A stretch of DNA of 64,000 bases, taken from Azospirillum sp. TSA2s. GTDB lineage: Bacteria > Pseudomonadota > Alphaproteobacteria > Azospirillales > Azospirillaceae. The position numbers and the translations under genes are program-made. Below, in pieces: positions 9,973 through 19,537 of the stretch. The notes under the pieces were generated by a model. The model saw nothing but the letters and a program-made list of their open reading frames with translations. It was not told where the DNA came from and did not search any database. The stretch covers positions 372,001-436,000 of the forward strand of contig NZ_CP039650.1 in assembly GCF_004923315.1 (NCBI RefSeq), given 5' to 3'. Position 1 is the first letter of the stretch; the number at the start of each line of letters is the position of its first letter.

Positions 9973-10297
9973 GGCCTTCTCCCTTCTGGTGGAGCATTTG
10001 TGACGGACAAGCGGAAACTGAACGGCATCCCCTGGACTTTGTTCCTGTCCGGCTCGAACGTGACCGCTTGCCACCACCAAGGGGGAAGGGCGCTCCTCCG
10101 GCGCTCCCCAAACGCGACGCGCCCAACCGTTCGGCGAGTTCACCCCTGTTGACTGTCGGCGACAGGCCGCATAGGCTCCTGTCCATGAACGTGCATCGCT
10201 TCGACGGCATTCTGCGAATTAGCGGCCCGGTTCTCCTTTGAGAGCCGGGGATTTCGCTCGTCCATTCCGCAGAACCGTCTGAAGGCCCGATCACGCC
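9973..10297. other. 325-bp intergenic region
   Basis: This lies between the divergent DUF3309 gene and the ACT-like gene at 10298. It holds the DUF3309 ribosome site and a 9-bp hairpin at 10227-10248 (CCGGTTCTC, loop CTTT, GAGAGCCGG, one G-T pair). No believable ORF or RNA gene was seen; promoters for both flanking genes are expected here but none is clear enough to place. Confidence 0.5.
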
Positions 10298-10645
10298 ATG
10301 TCCAAGACTATGAACACCGCTGCCGCATCCGCTTCGGATGCCCGTGTTACCGCGCCCGGTCGCCGCGTCGCCTTTTCCCTGGTTGCCGACGCCGATCCCG
10401 GCACCCTGCCCCGCATCCTCGAATATGTCGCCAAGCGCGGGCTGGTCCCGCTGGCCCTGCACAGCCGGCTGACCGACGATACGCTCGCCATCTCCATGGA
10501 GGTCGGCGACCTGCCGCAGGCGGAGACCGACCATATCGGCCGCTGCCTGGGACAGATCCCGATGGTGGCGCGGGTCACCGTCGCCGAACTGGCCGCCACC
10601 GGGTCTGCGGCCGAACTGGTGGCGGAACTGGCTGCGGCGGAATGA
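10298..10645 (+). CDS. ACT-like small protein
   Basis: After an unstructured Ala/Thr-rich start (about 25 residues), the 115-residue product shows a beta-alpha-beta-beta-alpha-beta pattern. The segments RRVAFSLVADADPGTLPRIL and LAISMEVGDLPQAETDHIG resemble ACT-type regulatory domains such as the small subunits of acetolactate synthase. No large-subunit gene is nearby, so it may be a free-standing ACT-like regulator rather than IlvM/IlvN. The assignment rests on pattern and is tentative. Confidence 0.6.
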   Translation: MSKTMNTAAASASDARVTAPGRRVAFSLVADADPGTLPRILEYVAKRGLVPLALHSRLTDDTLAISMEVGDLPQAETDHIGRCLGQIPMVARVTVAELAATGSAAELVAELAAAE

Positions 10646-10661
10646 GAAGACGGGAAGCCGG

Positions 10662-11582
10662 TCAGACCGGCTTCCTTGGCTCACCCCCGGGGGCCGTGGC
10701 TTCGGTGGCCTGCGGCTCCGGCGGCTCGGGATACTGCGACTCGGGAACCGGCTCCTCGATCTCCGTTCGCATCAGTTCTGCGGCACGCTGCAGCTTGCGG
10801 AACTGGGCGATGGAGAATGGCAGACTGACCATATAGACGGTGCCGACGATGGACAGCGTCCACCAGGGCTGGCTGACCATCATGGCGGCCAGCAGGCCGA
10901 CACCGGCCAGCGCAGGCACCACCCAATGGGCCGGAACCCGCGCGCCCTTGAAGGAGAAGGTCGGCAGGGTGCTGACCATCAGCCCGCCGATCAGCAGCGT
11001 CCACGGCACGATGACCGCCGGATGGCCGGGATATTGCGGCCCGATCTCGAACCCCAGGATCATCGGCAGCAGCACGAGGCCGGCACCGGCCGGCGCCGGT
11101 ACGCCGGTGAAGTAGTTGTAGGCCCAGGGCGGCAGATCGACCACGCCGAGACGCGAGTTGAAGCGCGCCAGACGCAGCGCACAGCACACGGCATAGGCCA
11201 TGGCGGCGATCCAGCCCAGGCTGCCCGCCCCGTTCAGCCCCCACAGATACATCATGAAGGCCGGCGCGACGCCGAAGCTGATGGCGTCGGACAGGCTGTC
11301 CAACTCCGCCCCGAACTTGCTCTGTCCGTTCAGCAGACGGGCGATTCGGCCGTCCAGCGCGTCCAGGATGGCGGCGATGACGATGGCGATGACCGCCGGC
11401 TCCCACCGCCCCTGCATGGCGAATCGGATCGCCGTCAGGCCGGAGCAGAGCGCCAGCACCGTCAGGACGTTCGGCAACAGGTGGTTGATCGACAGCCCTT
11501 TCAGCCGTGGATGCGGCCGGCCGGGACGGCGGGCCCGGTGCGGGCGGAAGATTTGCTGGCGGAAGACGGGCGGTCGTTTCAT
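10662..11582 (-). CDS. pssA: CDP-diacylglycerol--serine O-phosphatidyltransferase (phosphatidylserine synthase)
   Basis: PssA makes phosphatidylserine from CDP-diacylglycerol and serine in the membrane. The CDP-alcohol phosphotransferase motif is complete: [11 protein letters not shown] followed by GAELDSLSD gives the D-x2-D-G-x2-A-R-x8-G-x3-D-x3-D pattern. Several hydrophobic spans follow. The product from ATG 11582 is 306 residues with a basic N-terminus and a Pro/Glu-rich tail. The start overlaps the psd stop by four bases, so psd-pssA is a coupled pair that supplies phosphatidylethanolamine. Confidence 0.93.
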   Translation of the reverse strand: MKRPPVFRQQIFRPHRARRPGRPHPRLKGLSINHLLPNVLTVLALCSGLTAIRFAMQGRWEPAVIAIVIAAILDALDGRIARLLNGQSKFGAELDSLSDAISFGVAPAFMMYLWGLNGAGSLGWIAAMAYAVCCALRLARFNSRLGVVDLPPWAYNYFTGVPAPAGAGLVLLPMILGFEIGPQYPGHPAVIVPWTLLIGGLMVSTLPTFSFKGARVPAHWVVPALAGVGLLAAMMVSQPWWTLSIVGTVYMVSLPFSIAQFRKLQRAAELMRTEIEEPVPESQYPEPPEPQATEATAPGGEPRKPV

Positions 11583-12277
11583 CGCCGCACGTCCCCTTGC
11601 CGTTGCGGTTCGGTGCCGTTCAGGTCGGCCAGGATCGTCTCGCCGCCGATGGCGGTCTGGCCGACGCAGACCAGCGGGGCGACGCCGTCGGGAAGATAGA
11701 TGTCGGTGCGGCTGCCGAAGCGGATCAGGCCGAAGCGCTCGCCCGCCTTCACCTCCTGCCCGGCTTTCACCCACCACAGGATGCGGCGCGCCACCAGCCC
11801 GGCGATCTGGACATAGGCGATCTCGCGCCCGTCCGGCAGACGGTGGCGGAAAGCCATCCGTTCATTCTCGTCGCTCGCCTTGTCCAGCGCGGCATTGACG
11901 AAGGTGCCCTTGTGGTATTCGGCCGCCACGATGGTGCCGTCGGCCGGCACGCGGTTGACGTGGACGTTGAAGACGTTGAGGAAGACGCTGATCCGGGTCA
12001 GCGCCTTGTCGCCCATGCCCAACTCCTTCGGCGGCACGGCCTGGACGATCATGGTGACGCGCCCGTCCGCCGGACTGACCAGCAGGCCGGGCCGCGTCGG
12101 CGTCACCCGGTCGGGATCGCGGAAGAAATAGGCGCACCACAGGGTGAGCACCAGGCCGATCCAGCCGAGCGGCGCCCAGACGGCGAGACCGAGGATCAGG
12201 GAAACCACGGCGAATCCGGCGATGAAGGGCCAGCCGGCACGGTGGATGGGGACGACGACGGTATCGATGGCGGACAT
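11579..12277 (-). CDS. psd: Phosphatidylserine decarboxylase, short (Psd-B/alphaproteobacterial) form
   Basis: Psd converts phosphatidylserine to phosphatidylethanolamine. Maturation occurs by self-cleavage at a Gly-Ser bond that yields a pyruvoyl group; the expected site is in RFGSRTD near residues 187-193. Other family blocks are present: [26 protein letters not shown] and [12 protein letters not shown], with a membrane-associated hydrophobic N-terminus. The ATG at 12277 gives 232 residues and a typical [15 protein letters not shown] start; an in-frame opening to 12319 adds an unlikely basic extension. It is the first gene of the psd-pssA pair. Confidence 0.93.
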   Translation of the reverse strand: MSAIDTVVVPIHRAGWPFIAGFAVVSLILGLAVWAPLGWIGLVLTLWCAYFFRDPDRVTPTRPGLLVSPADGRVTMIVQAVPPKELGMGDKALTRISVFLNVFNVHVNRVPADGTIVAAEYHKGTFVNAALDKASDENERMAFRHRLPDGREIAYVQIAGLVARRILWWVKAGQEVKAGERFGLIRFGSRTDIYLPDGVAPLVCVGQTAIGGETILADLNGTEPQRQGDVRR

Positions 12278-12408
12278 CGCCTGCTTTCTTCGTATTTTCA
12301 GACCACAGCGAACAGCCATTCTAGCTGTGCGTTCCGAGCCTTTACAGAATTTTAGCGGCCAGCGCCCATGCTGTCGTTTCCGTCGACCCAGAAGCCGAGC
12401 GTGCCGCC

Positions 12409-12924
12409 TTGTCCGTTCCCGATCTGAAGACCATTCAATCGCTGGCCGAAGTGCCGGACGGCGCCCTGCCGATCAATTCCGGTTCAATCGAGGTGACGCC
12501 GGAAGGCGTGCTGGGGATCGCCAAGCCGCCCCGCCCCTGCAAGCTGACCTTCATGGCCGACGGCCTGCCGTTCAACGTCGCCGTACGGCACGAAGGGCCG
12601 GAGGAAGGGGGGCCGGAGGAAGGGGGGCCGGAGGAAGGGGGGCCGGAGGACGGTGGCGGATCGATCTGCCAGATCTGGGCCGATGTCGGCCATGTGCCCT
12701 ACACCGCCCAGGCCCCGGAGCGCCGCCGCGCCCTGCTCGCGGTCCTGCGCGGGATCGAAGGGCTGCCACATGTCCGCTTCATCGTCCAGGGCGGGCAGAA
12801 GATCATCCTGTTCTCGGAAATCCGCCTGGAACATCACGCCTCGCCCGAGGACCTGTTCCACCAGACCACCCTGGTCCTGCAGGAAGCCCGTCCGTTCCTG
12901 CGGCTGCTGGGCGAGTATCTGTAG
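12409..12924 (+). CDS. Conserved hypothetical protein with an internal GPEEG repeat
   Basis: No named family was recognised. The product has two ordered parts, about residues 20-60 and 85-171, with a conserved look ([22 protein letters not shown] near 85-105; [13 protein letters not shown] at the end). Between them is an acidic Gly/Pro/Glu linker built from a tandem DNA repeat at 12595-12654. The only standard start in frame is a TTG at 12409 with a weak ribosome site, so the start is uncertain. The sequence looks cytosolic, with no signal peptide or membrane span. It lies divergent from psd and convergent with the DUF29 gene. Confidence 0.6.
   Translation: MSVPDLKTIQSLAEVPDGALPINSGSIEVTPEGVLGIAKPPRPCKLTFMADGLPFNVAVRHEGPEEGGPEEGGPEEGGPEDGGGSICQIWADVGHVPYTAQAPERRRALLAVLRGIEGLPHVRFIVQGGQKIILFSEIRLEHHASPEDLFHQTTLVLQEARPFLRLLGEYL
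12595..12654 (+). repeat. 15-bp in-frame tandem repeat (four units)
   Basis: Four back-to-back 15-bp units: three identical copies of GGGCCGGAGGAAGGG (12595-12609, 12610-12624, 12625-12639) and a fourth variant, GGGCCGGAGGACGGT (12640-12654). They encode GPEEG three times and GPEDG once. The unit is a multiple of three, so copy-number change keeps the reading frame. Confidence 0.95.
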
Positions 12925-12950
12925 CGCGAGAAGGCGTCGAAAGGCGCCGC

Positions 12951-13391
12951 TCAGGCGTCCGGCCAGAACGACTCGTCCATCATCCCGGCGAAGCTCCATG
13001 GGCATTCCGCCGGAAAGGTCGCTTCATCCAAGCCTGTCCTGATGACGGCATCGAGCCGTGCCCGCAAGTACGCCTCGGCCACCAAGTCATCCAGCTTGTG
13101 GGCCAAGCTGGGGCTTTCACGCAAAAAATATTCTATCTCTTTGCGATCACCGGTTATGGCGGATCGCCACGAACCACATTGCCCGGACGTCAAGCGCGTC
13201 CAAACCAGCAAGTGTCGAAGAAGTACACGGAGACGGTTGAGGAGTTCACGCTGCTCCCGGCGCCCCATGCTCTCGATCTCTTCGGCGATGTGCTCGATGT
13301 CCGCCGCGTCGAGCTTGCCGGCCCGCAGAAGGGCGGCCTGTTCGTTCGCCCAGGCGTAGAAATCGCGGTCGTAGAGGCTGCTTCCGTCCAT
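12951..13391 (-). CDS. DUF29 family protein
   Basis: The 146-residue product matches the DUF29 pattern: LYDRDFYAWANEQAALLRAGK at the start, then DIEHIAEEIESMGRREQRELLNRLRVLLRHLL, and a helical C-terminal half. DUF29 proteins are small, helical and cytosolic, of unknown function. The ATG at 13391 was chosen over a longer opening to 13421 because GGGGAGG sits just ahead. It follows the BMP transporter genes on the same strand, with a GC-rich hairpin between, so it may be transcribed separately. Confidence 0.85.
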   Translation of the reverse strand: MDGSSLYDRDFYAWANEQAALLRAGKLDAADIEHIAEEIESMGRREQRELLNRLRVLLRHLLVWTRLTSGQCGSWRSAITGDRKEIEYFLRESPSLAHKLDDLVAEAYLRARLDAVIRTGLDEATFPAECPWSFAGMMDESFWPDA

Positions 13392-13418
13392 CGCCCACCT
13401 CCCCACATCGCCGATCCA

Positions 13419-13458
13419 CACGGGCGGACCGGAGGCACACGCCCCCGGCCCGCCCGTG
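13419..13458 (-). terminator. GC-rich hairpin after the BMP transporter operon
   Basis: A 9-bp perfect stem (CACGGGCGG / CCGCCCGTG) with a 22-base loop that can pair further (ACCGG/CCGG) lies 14 bp past the end of the BMP-binding-protein gene. It lacks a clear T-run, so its role as a transcript end is inferred from position. It could also affect the DUF29 leader. Confidence 0.35.
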
Positions 13459-13472
13459 CGGGATCGCAGTGC

Positions 13473-14564
13473 TTACTTCGGAACCTTCCCCTGCACGCCT
13501 TCGACGTACCAGTCCATCTTCAGGATCTGCTCGTCGGTGGCATGCTTGCCTTCCGGAATGACGACCTTGCCGGACTGGTCCTTGACCGGCCCCTGGAAGG
13601 AGTGGCGCTTGCCCGACACGATGTCGGCCTTGATCTGGTCGGCCAGCGTCACGACGTCGGCCGGGATGGCCGGGTTGTAGGGAGCAAGTTCGACCATGCC
13701 GGTCTTGATGCCGCCCCAGGTGTCGATCGGCTTCCAGGTGCCGTCCAGCACCGCCTTGACGCGGTCGACATAGTAGCCGTTCCAGTCCTCGACGATCGCG
13801 GTCAGGTGCGACTTCGGACCGAAGCGGGTCATGTCCGACGACTGGCCGACCGACCACAGCCCGCGCTCCTGCGCGGTCTGGATCGGGGCCGGGCTGTCGG
13901 TGTGCTGGACGATGATGTCGGCGCCCTGGTCGGCCAGAGCCTTGGCGGCCTCGGCTTCCTTGCCGGGGTCGTACCAGCTGTTGACCCAGACCACGCGGAC
14001 CTCGGCCTTCGGGTTCTGCTCGCGCAGCGCGATGGTGAAGGCGTTGATGCCGCTGACCACCTCGGGAATCGGGTAGGAGCCGATATAGCCGATGATGTTC
14101 GACTTGGTCATCTTGCCGGCGATCGCGCCGACCACCGTGCGGGCCTCGTAGAAGCGGCCTGAATAGGTGGCGACGTTCTCGGCGCGCTTATAGCCGGTGG
14201 CATGCTCGAACTTCACGTCGGGGTGGCGCTTGGCCACCTTCAGCGTCGGGTTCATGAAGCCGAAGGACGTGGTGAAGATCAGCTTGTGGCCGCTGGAGGC
14301 CAGTTGCTCGATCACGCGCTCCGCGTCGGCACCTTCCGGCACATTCTCGACGAAGGTGGTGGTGACCTTGTCGCCCAACGCCTTCTCCACGGCCAGACGG
14401 CCCTGGTCGTGCTGGTAGCTGTAGCCGTGGTCGCTGACCGGGCCGACATAGACGAACCCGACCTTCAGCTTCTCCTGCGCGAAGGCGGACCCCATGCCCA
14501 CGCTCAGCGCGACCGCGGCACCGGCCAAGCCAAGCACCGCCTTGCCCATCGTCCTTCTGTTCAC
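13473..14564 (-). CDS. BMP-family (PnrA-like) ABC transporter substrate-binding protein
   Basis: This is an exported solute receptor: residues 1-29 form a signal peptide ending ...GMGSAFA, then QEKLKVGFVYVGPVSDHGYSY, which is the typical start of Bmp/Med/PnrA proteins. Known family members bind purine nucleosides, although some bind other solutes. VFTTSF-like, VASYSGR-like and VNSWYDPGKE segments also fit. At 363 residues it has the usual length. It is the last gene of a four-gene importer (ATPase, permease, permease, receptor) on the same strand, with 82 bp before it. Confidence 0.9.
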   Translation of the reverse strand: MNRRTMGKAVLGLAGAAVALSVGMGSAFAQEKLKVGFVYVGPVSDHGYSYQHDQGRLAVEKALGDKVTTTFVENVPEGADAERVIEQLASSGHKLIFTTSFGFMNPTLKVAKRHPDVKFEHATGYKRAENVATYSGRFYEARTVVGAIAGKMTKSNIIGYIGSYPIPEVVSGINAFTIALREQNPKAEVRVVWVNSWYDPGKEAEAAKALADQGADIIVQHTDSPAPIQTAQERGLWSVGQSSDMTRFGPKSHLTAIVEDWNGYYVDRVKAVLDGTWKPIDTWGGIKTGMVELAPYNPAIPADVVTLADQIKADIVSGKRHSFQGPVKDQSGKVVIPEGKHATDEQILKMDWYVEGVQGKVPK

Positions 14565-14646
14565 GTCGACGCTCCTTGTTCTTCAGGTCTTTTAGAGTTC
14601 TGCTGATCTTTAGATATGGGCTTTGTTTCGATTTCAAAACGACGCG

Positions 14647-15576
14647 TCAAGCATCGGGATGAAACAGTTTTCCCAGACAGGCCGGCGCGTTCAGGCGGAT
14701 GCGGGCGACATCCCGCGAAATCAGCACCAGAACCAGAACGGTAGCCAGATACGGCAGCATCGACAAGAGCTGCGACGGCACGTCGATGCCCAGCCCCTGG
14801 ACGTGCAGTTGCAGGATGGTGACGCCACCGAACAGCCAGGCGCCCAACATGGCGCGCGCCGGTTTCCAGGTGGCGAAAACCACCAGCGCCAGCGCAATCC
14901 AGCCGCGGCCCGACGTCATGTTCTCCGCCCACATCGGCGTGTAGTCCATCGACAGGAAGGCGCCGCCCAGCCCGGCCATGGCCCCGCCGAACAGCACCGC
15001 CAGAAAGCGGATGCGCAGCACCTTGTAGCCAAGCGCATGGGCTGCCGTGTGGTTCTCTCCCACCGCGCGCAGCACCAGACCGGCGCGGGTGCGGTAGAGG
15101 AACAGATGCACCAGCGGCACGGCGGCCACCGCCAGATAGACCATCACGTCCTGCCCGAACACCGCCTGCCCCACCACCGGGAGGTCGGTCAGGACCGGGA
15201 TGTACAGCTTCGGCAGCCCGTCCAGCGGGATGCCGACGAAGCCCTGGCCGATCAGCGCCGACAGGCCGACGCCGAACAGGGTGAGCGCCAGCCCGGTCGC
15301 CACCTGATTGGCCAGCAGGAACAGCGTCAGCACGGCGAACAGCGAGGCGGTGGCGGCACCGGCCAGCGCGGCGACGAGGAAGCCGGCGGTGGCGCTGCCG
15401 GTCTGCACCGTCACGGCAAAGCCGCAAACGGCGCCGACCAGCATCATCCCCTCCACACCGAGGTTGAGGACGCCCGACTTCTCGACCACCAGCTCGCCCA
15501 GGGCGGCGAGCAGCAGCGGCGTCGCGGCGGCGAACATGGCGGCCAGGATCGGGCCGATCAGGGCGAGGTCGTTCAT
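14647..15576 (-). CDS. BMP-type ABC transporter permease (second)
   Basis: An integral membrane permease of 309 residues with eight or more hydrophobic spans and the signature ELVVEKSGVLNLGVEGMMLVGA near residues 28-49. That signature is typical of the NupC/YufQ-like permease of BMP-type importers. The ATG at 15576 (MNDLALIGPILAAMFAAATP) was chosen; it overlaps the upstream permease by four bases. A much longer reading frame exists through the upstream gene but is a shadow. It partners with the permease at 15573-16649 to form the channel. Confidence 0.92.
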   Translation of the reverse strand: MNDLALIGPILAAMFAAATPLLLAALGELVVEKSGVLNLGVEGMMLVGAVCGFAVTVQTGSATAGFLVAALAGAATASLFAVLTLFLLANQVATGLALTLFGVGLSALIGQGFVGIPLDGLPKLYIPVLTDLPVVGQAVFGQDVMVYLAVAAVPLVHLFLYRTRAGLVLRAVGENHTAAHALGYKVLRIRFLAVLFGGAMAGLGGAFLSMDYTPMWAENMTSGRGWIALALVVFATWKPARAMLGAWLFGGVTILQLHVQGLGIDVPSQLLSMLPYLATVLVLVLISRDVARIRLNAPACLGKLFHPDA

Positions 15577-16649
15577 GCCACGGCCCTCCGCGCACCGAAG
15601 CGGACCCGGTAGCGGATCAGCACATCGCTCGCCAGCAGGAAGAACAGAAGCATGCCCTGGAACACTCCGGTGATGGCCTTGGGCAGGCCCATGGCGATCT
15701 GCGCCGCCTCGCCGCCGATGAAGGACAGCGCCATCAGCAGCGCCGCCAGCAGTATGCCGACCGGATGCAGCCGGCCCAGGAAGGCGACGATGATGGCGGT
15801 ATAGCCGTAGCCGGGCGAGATGCTGGCGGTGATCTGGCCGATCGGGCCGGCGATCTCGCCCATGCCGGCGATGCCGGCGAGCGCGCCGGACAGCAGCAGC
15901 GTCAGCCAGACGATGCGCTTCTGGTCGAAACCGGCATAGCCGGCGGCGGCCGGGGTCAGGCCGATCACCTTGATCTGGAAGCCGATGAAGGTCCGTGCGA
16001 TCAGCAGCCAGCCGCCGGCCACCGCCAGCAGCGCGAAGAGCGCCCCCAGATGGACACGCGTCCCCGCCCACAGGATCGGCAGCGTGGCATCGGCCTCGAA
16101 CAGCCGCGATTCGGGGAAGGCGAAGCCGTCCGGGTCGCGGAAGGGGCCATGGACCAGATAGTTCAGCAGCAGCAGAGCCACATAGTTCAGCATCAGGCTG
16201 GTCAGGATCTCGCTGGCGTTGAAGCGCAGCCGCAGATAGGCCGGCACCGCCGCCCACACCGCCCCGCCGATCGCCCCGCCGATCACCATCAGCGGCAGCA
16301 GCCACCAGCCGCCCTCGCCATAGAAGGCCAACGCCAGCCCGCCACCGGTGATGGCGCCCAGCGTCAATTGCCCTTCGGCGCCGATGTTCCAGACATTGGC
16401 GCGGAAGCCGATGGCGAGCCCGACGGCGCAGAGCACCAGCGGCGTCGCCTTCACCACCAGCTCGCCCAGCCCACGCACCGAGGTCAGCGGCGCGATGAAG
16501 AAGGAATAGAGCGCCTTCAGCGGGTCGAAGCCCATCGCCATGAACAGGATGAAGCCGCTGAGCAGGGTCAGCACCACCGCCAGCAGCGGCGTCGCATAGA
16601 CCATGGTCTTCGACGCCTGCCCGCGCGGTTCCAGACGGATGAAGCTCAT
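15573..16649 (-). CDS. BMP-type ABC transporter permease (first)
   Basis: A 358-residue membrane protein with about nine hydrophobic spans. GFRANVWNIGAEGQLTLGAI near residues 80-99 is the conserved feature of the NupB/YufP-like permease. A segment that includes RFNASEILTSLMLNYVA near 140 is also typical. It starts 27 bp after the ATPase gene stops and overlaps the next permease by four bases (ATGA), so the subunits are likely made together. Confidence 0.92.
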   Translation of the reverse strand: MSFIRLEPRGQASKTMVYATPLLAVVLTLLSGFILFMAMGFDPLKALYSFFIAPLTSVRGLGELVVKATPLVLCAVGLAIGFRANVWNIGAEGQLTLGAITGGGLALAFYGEGGWWLLPLMVIGGAIGGAVWAAVPAYLRLRFNASEILTSLMLNYVALLLLNYLVHGPFRDPDGFAFPESRLFEADATLPILWAGTRVHLGALFALLAVAGGWLLIARTFIGFQIKVIGLTPAAAGYAGFDQKRIVWLTLLLSGALAGIAGMGEIAGPIGQITASISPGYGYTAIIVAFLGRLHPVGILLAALLMALSFIGGEAAQIAMGLPKAITGVFQGMLLFFLLASDVLIRYRVRFGARRAVA

Positions 16650-16676
16650 GCGGCGTCTCCGGCGCTCAAAAAACCA

Positions 16677-18305
16677 TCAGACCGCACGCGTGATCTCCCC
16701 GTCTTCGTCCGGCGGCGTGCCGAACAGGCCGCCCATCAGCAGGCCGATGCGCTCCACCGTCGTCTCGTGCGTCGGCCGGCTGTCGGACAGGCGGCCGTGG
16801 AACAGCACGGAAATCCGGTCGCTCAGCACGAACAGCTCGTCCAGGTCCTGGCTGATGACCAGCACCGCCGCACCCGACCGCGCCAGATCGATCAGCGCCT
16901 TGTGGATGGCGGCCGCGGCACCGGCATCGACGCCCCAGGTCGGCTGGCCGACGACCAGAAGCTTCGGCTTTTGCAGGATTTCGCGGCCGATGATGAATTT
17001 CTGCAGATTGCCGCCGGACAGCGACCGCGCTTCCGCCCGATGGCCATGGGCGACAACGTTGAATCCGCGGATGATGGTCTCGGCATAGGCACGGGCGCGG
17101 GCGAAATGGACCATGCCGCCGCGCACCAGAGGCTCGCGGGCATAGCCGGACAGCAGCGCGTTCTCCGACAGGCTCAGTTCCGGCACGGCGCCGCGGCCCA
17201 GCCGCTCCTCCGGCACGAAGGCGAGGCCGAGTTCGCGGCGGGCCCGCGGTCCCAGATGACCGGCCGACGAGCCCTCGATCACCACGGCGTCGGCGTCGGC
17301 CAGCAGCACCTCGCCGCTCAGCGCCGCCATCAGTTCCGCCTGCCCGTTGCCGGCGACACCGGCGATGCCCAGGATCTCGCCCGCCCGCACTTCGAAGCTG
17401 ACATCCTTCAGGTTGGTGGCGAAGGGATTGTCGGAGGTCGTCGACAGATGGCGCACCGTCAGGCGGGCGGTCCCGGCGGCGCCCTGCGGCGGCCGTTCCG
17501 GGGTGGACAGTTCCGCCCCCATCATCATCTCGGCGAGGCTGCGTGCGGTCTCCTGCCGCGGATCGGCGTCGCCCACCACCTTGCCGGCGCGCAGCACCGT
17601 CGCGCGGCTGCACAGGGCGCGGATTTCCTCCAGCTTGTGCGAGATGTAGAGGATCGTGCAGCCTTCGGCGGCCAGGACGCGCAGCGTCTCGAACAGCTTG
17701 GCGGCCTCCTGCGGCGTCAGGACCGAGGTCGGCTCGTCCATGATCAGCAGCTTCGGGTCCTGCAACAGGCAGCGCACGATCTCCACCCGCTGCCGCTCGC
17801 CCACCGACAGGTGGAAGACATGGCGGCCGGGGTCGAGCGCCAGCCCATAGCGTTCGGAAACGGTGCGGATGCGGTCGGCGAGCTGGTCCATCGGCCCGGC
17901 ATTGTCGAGGCCGAGCGCAATGTTCTCAGTCACCGTCAGCGTGTCGAACAGCGAGAAATGCTGGAACACCATGCCGATGCCGAGCCGGCGGGCGCCGGCC
18001 GGATCGGGCACCGTCGTCTCCACCCCCTGCCACAGCATCGTGCCGGAATCGGGGTGCAGCACCCCGTAGATCATCTTGACCAGGGTGGACTTGCCGGCCC
18101 CGTTCTCGCCCAGCAGCGCATGGATCTCGCCCGGCTGCAGCACGAGGTCGACATGGTCGTTGGCCAGGCAGCCGGGGAATCGCTTGGTGATGCCGCGCAG
18201 CTCCAAACGGGGCGGCGGAGCGTCCGGGGGTGAGGTCTCGGCGTGCGAAGGCAAGGGGGAGCAATCCGCGAAAAGGTCAAACCTGCATGGCATTGCCAAA
18301 GCCAT
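16677..18305 (-). CDS. BMP-type ABC transporter ATP-binding protein (two fused ABC domains)
   Basis: A double ATPase. The first domain has Walker A GENGAGKST, signature LSVGERQRVEI and Walker B LLIMDEPTS. The second has a degenerate Walker A (GVAGNGQAEL), signature LSGGNLQKFIIGRE and VVGQPTWGVDAGA, as usual in nucleoside and sugar importers of this type. The start is uncertain: ATG 18305, ATG 18289 and GTG 18341 are all in frame with weak ribosome sites, and the domain proper begins later (PPRLELRGITKRFPG). It is the first gene of the importer and lies divergent from ygfZ. Confidence 0.9.
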   Translation of the reverse strand: MALAMPCRFDLFADCSPLPSHAETSPPDAPPPRLELRGITKRFPGCLANDHVDLVLQPGEIHALLGENGAGKSTLVKMIYGVLHPDSGTMLWQGVETTVPDPAGARRLGIGMVFQHFSLFDTLTVTENIALGLDNAGPMDQLADRIRTVSERYGLALDPGRHVFHLSVGERQRVEIVRCLLQDPKLLIMDEPTSVLTPQEAAKLFETLRVLAAEGCTILYISHKLEEIRALCSRATVLRAGKVVGDADPRQETARSLAEMMMGAELSTPERPPQGAAGTARLTVRHLSTTSDNPFATNLKDVSFEVRAGEILGIAGVAGNGQAELMAALSGEVLLADADAVVIEGSSAGHLGPRARRELGLAFVPEERLGRGAVPELSLSENALLSGYAREPLVRGGMVHFARARAYAETIIRGFNVVAHGHRAEARSLSGGNLQKFIIGREILQKPKLLVVGQPTWGVDAGAAAAIHKALIDLARSGAAVLVISQDLDELFVLSDRISVLFHGRLSDSRPTHETTVERIGLLMGGLFGTPPDEDGEITRAV

Positions 18306-18505
18306 GCCACCGCTACCAACAGAGTAATCCGGTGGCACCACCGGCCGTCAACAACCGATCCTCTGCCCAACGGTGATGCATCTGCCGCTTTGGTCATCAT
18401 GCCACAGTCGGCTGCCGCAACCCAGCCTTCCGCAACGCGGCAGACTCTTGCCAGCGGGCCCGTTCGGCCCAACACTTCAGGCTATCGAGTGATGGGGAGG
18501 CTAGG

Positions 18506-19420
18506 ATGTCGGCGGGTTACGCAGTGCTGGACCAGCGGAGCGTGGTGGCGGTTTCGGGCGAGGACCGCAAGGCCTTCCTGCAGGGGCTGGTGTCCAACGA
18601 CGTGCTGCGGGTCACGCCCGACCATGCCGCCTATGCCCTGTTCCTGACCCCGCAGGGCAAGTTCCTGCATGATTTCAGCATCGTCGAGTCGGACGGCGGC
18701 GAGGACGCCGTCCTGCTGCTGGATCCGGAAACGGATCGGCGCGCCGACCTGCTGCGGCGGCTGAAGATGTACAAGCTGCGGTCGAAGATCGCCCTGGAAG
18801 ACCGGGCGGACCGGCTGCGCGTGGCCGTCGCCTTCGGGGACGGCGCGCTGGAGGCGCTCGGGCTGCCGGCCGAACCGGGGGTGGCGCGGCCCTTCGCCGG
18901 CGGCGTCGCCTTCACCGATCCGCGGCTGCCGGCCCTGGGCGCCCGCCTGTTCCTGCCTGCCGACGGGCTGGCGGCACTGGAATCGGCCGGATTGGCACAG
19001 TGTGAGGTTGCGGACTACGACCGGCTGCGCCTGTCGCTCGGCGTGCCCGACGGCACGCTGGACCTGATCCCGGAAAAGTCGATTCCGCTGGAAAGCCGGA
19101 TGGACGCGCTGAACGCCATCTCCTGGGACAAGGGCTGCTACATGGGGCAGGAACTGACCGCCCGCACCAAATACCGCGCCCTCATCAAGAAGAAGCTGTT
19201 CCCCGTCACCTTCGACGGCGCGGCGCCGGAAGCGGGGACTCCGGTGACGCTGGACGGCAAGGATGCCGGCGAGATCCGCAGCGCCCGCGATGGCGCCGCG
19301 CTCGCCCTGCTGCGGCTGGAGGATGTGCAGCGCGCGGCCGAAAATCGGCTGACCTTCCAGGCCGGTCCGGTGACACTGAGTCCGCACGAACCGGACTGGG
19401 ACCACACCTCAAAGGGGTAG
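18506..19420 (+). CDS. ygfZ: YgfZ/GcvT-domain folate-binding protein
   Basis: YgfZ-type proteins bind tetrahydrofolate and aid assembly or repair of certain iron-sulfur enzymes. The hallmark KGCYMGQELTARTKYR lies near residues 208-223, with the conserved Cys at about 210. The N-terminal GcvT-like fold shows DRKAFLQGLVSNDV and TPQGKFLHDF. The 304-residue length is normal. ATG 18506 is preceded by GGGGAGG, a strong ribosome site. It lies alone between the divergent ABC importer and the PRC-barrel gene. Confidence 0.92.
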   Translation: MSAGYAVLDQRSVVAVSGEDRKAFLQGLVSNDVLRVTPDHAAYALFLTPQGKFLHDFSIVESDGGEDAVLLLDPETDRRADLLRRLKMYKLRSKIALEDRADRLRVAVAFGDGALEALGLPAEPGVARPFAGGVAFTDPRLPALGARLFLPADGLAALESAGLAQCEVADYDRLRLSLGVPDGTLDLIPEKSIPLESRMDALNAISWDKGCYMGQELTARTKYRALIKKKLFPVTFDGAAPEAGTPVTLDGKDAGEIRSARDGAALALLRLEDVQRAAENRLTFQAGPVTLSPHEPDWDHTSKG

Positions 19421-19537
19421 TCACTCACCAAAAGAATTCCCGGAAGGTGAAATAAAACGGGCTCCGTCGCTGTTGTTCCGATGTCTCTCGACACACGAAC
19501 CTCGTGTCCTCGACACAACGACAAAGGAGCCACCCCC

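Noticed and set aside
15765-18233. An 822-codon plus-strand frame opposite the ABC importer genes
   Set aside because: Gln/Arg/Asp-rich shadow of permease and ATPase genes; no start signal or motif.
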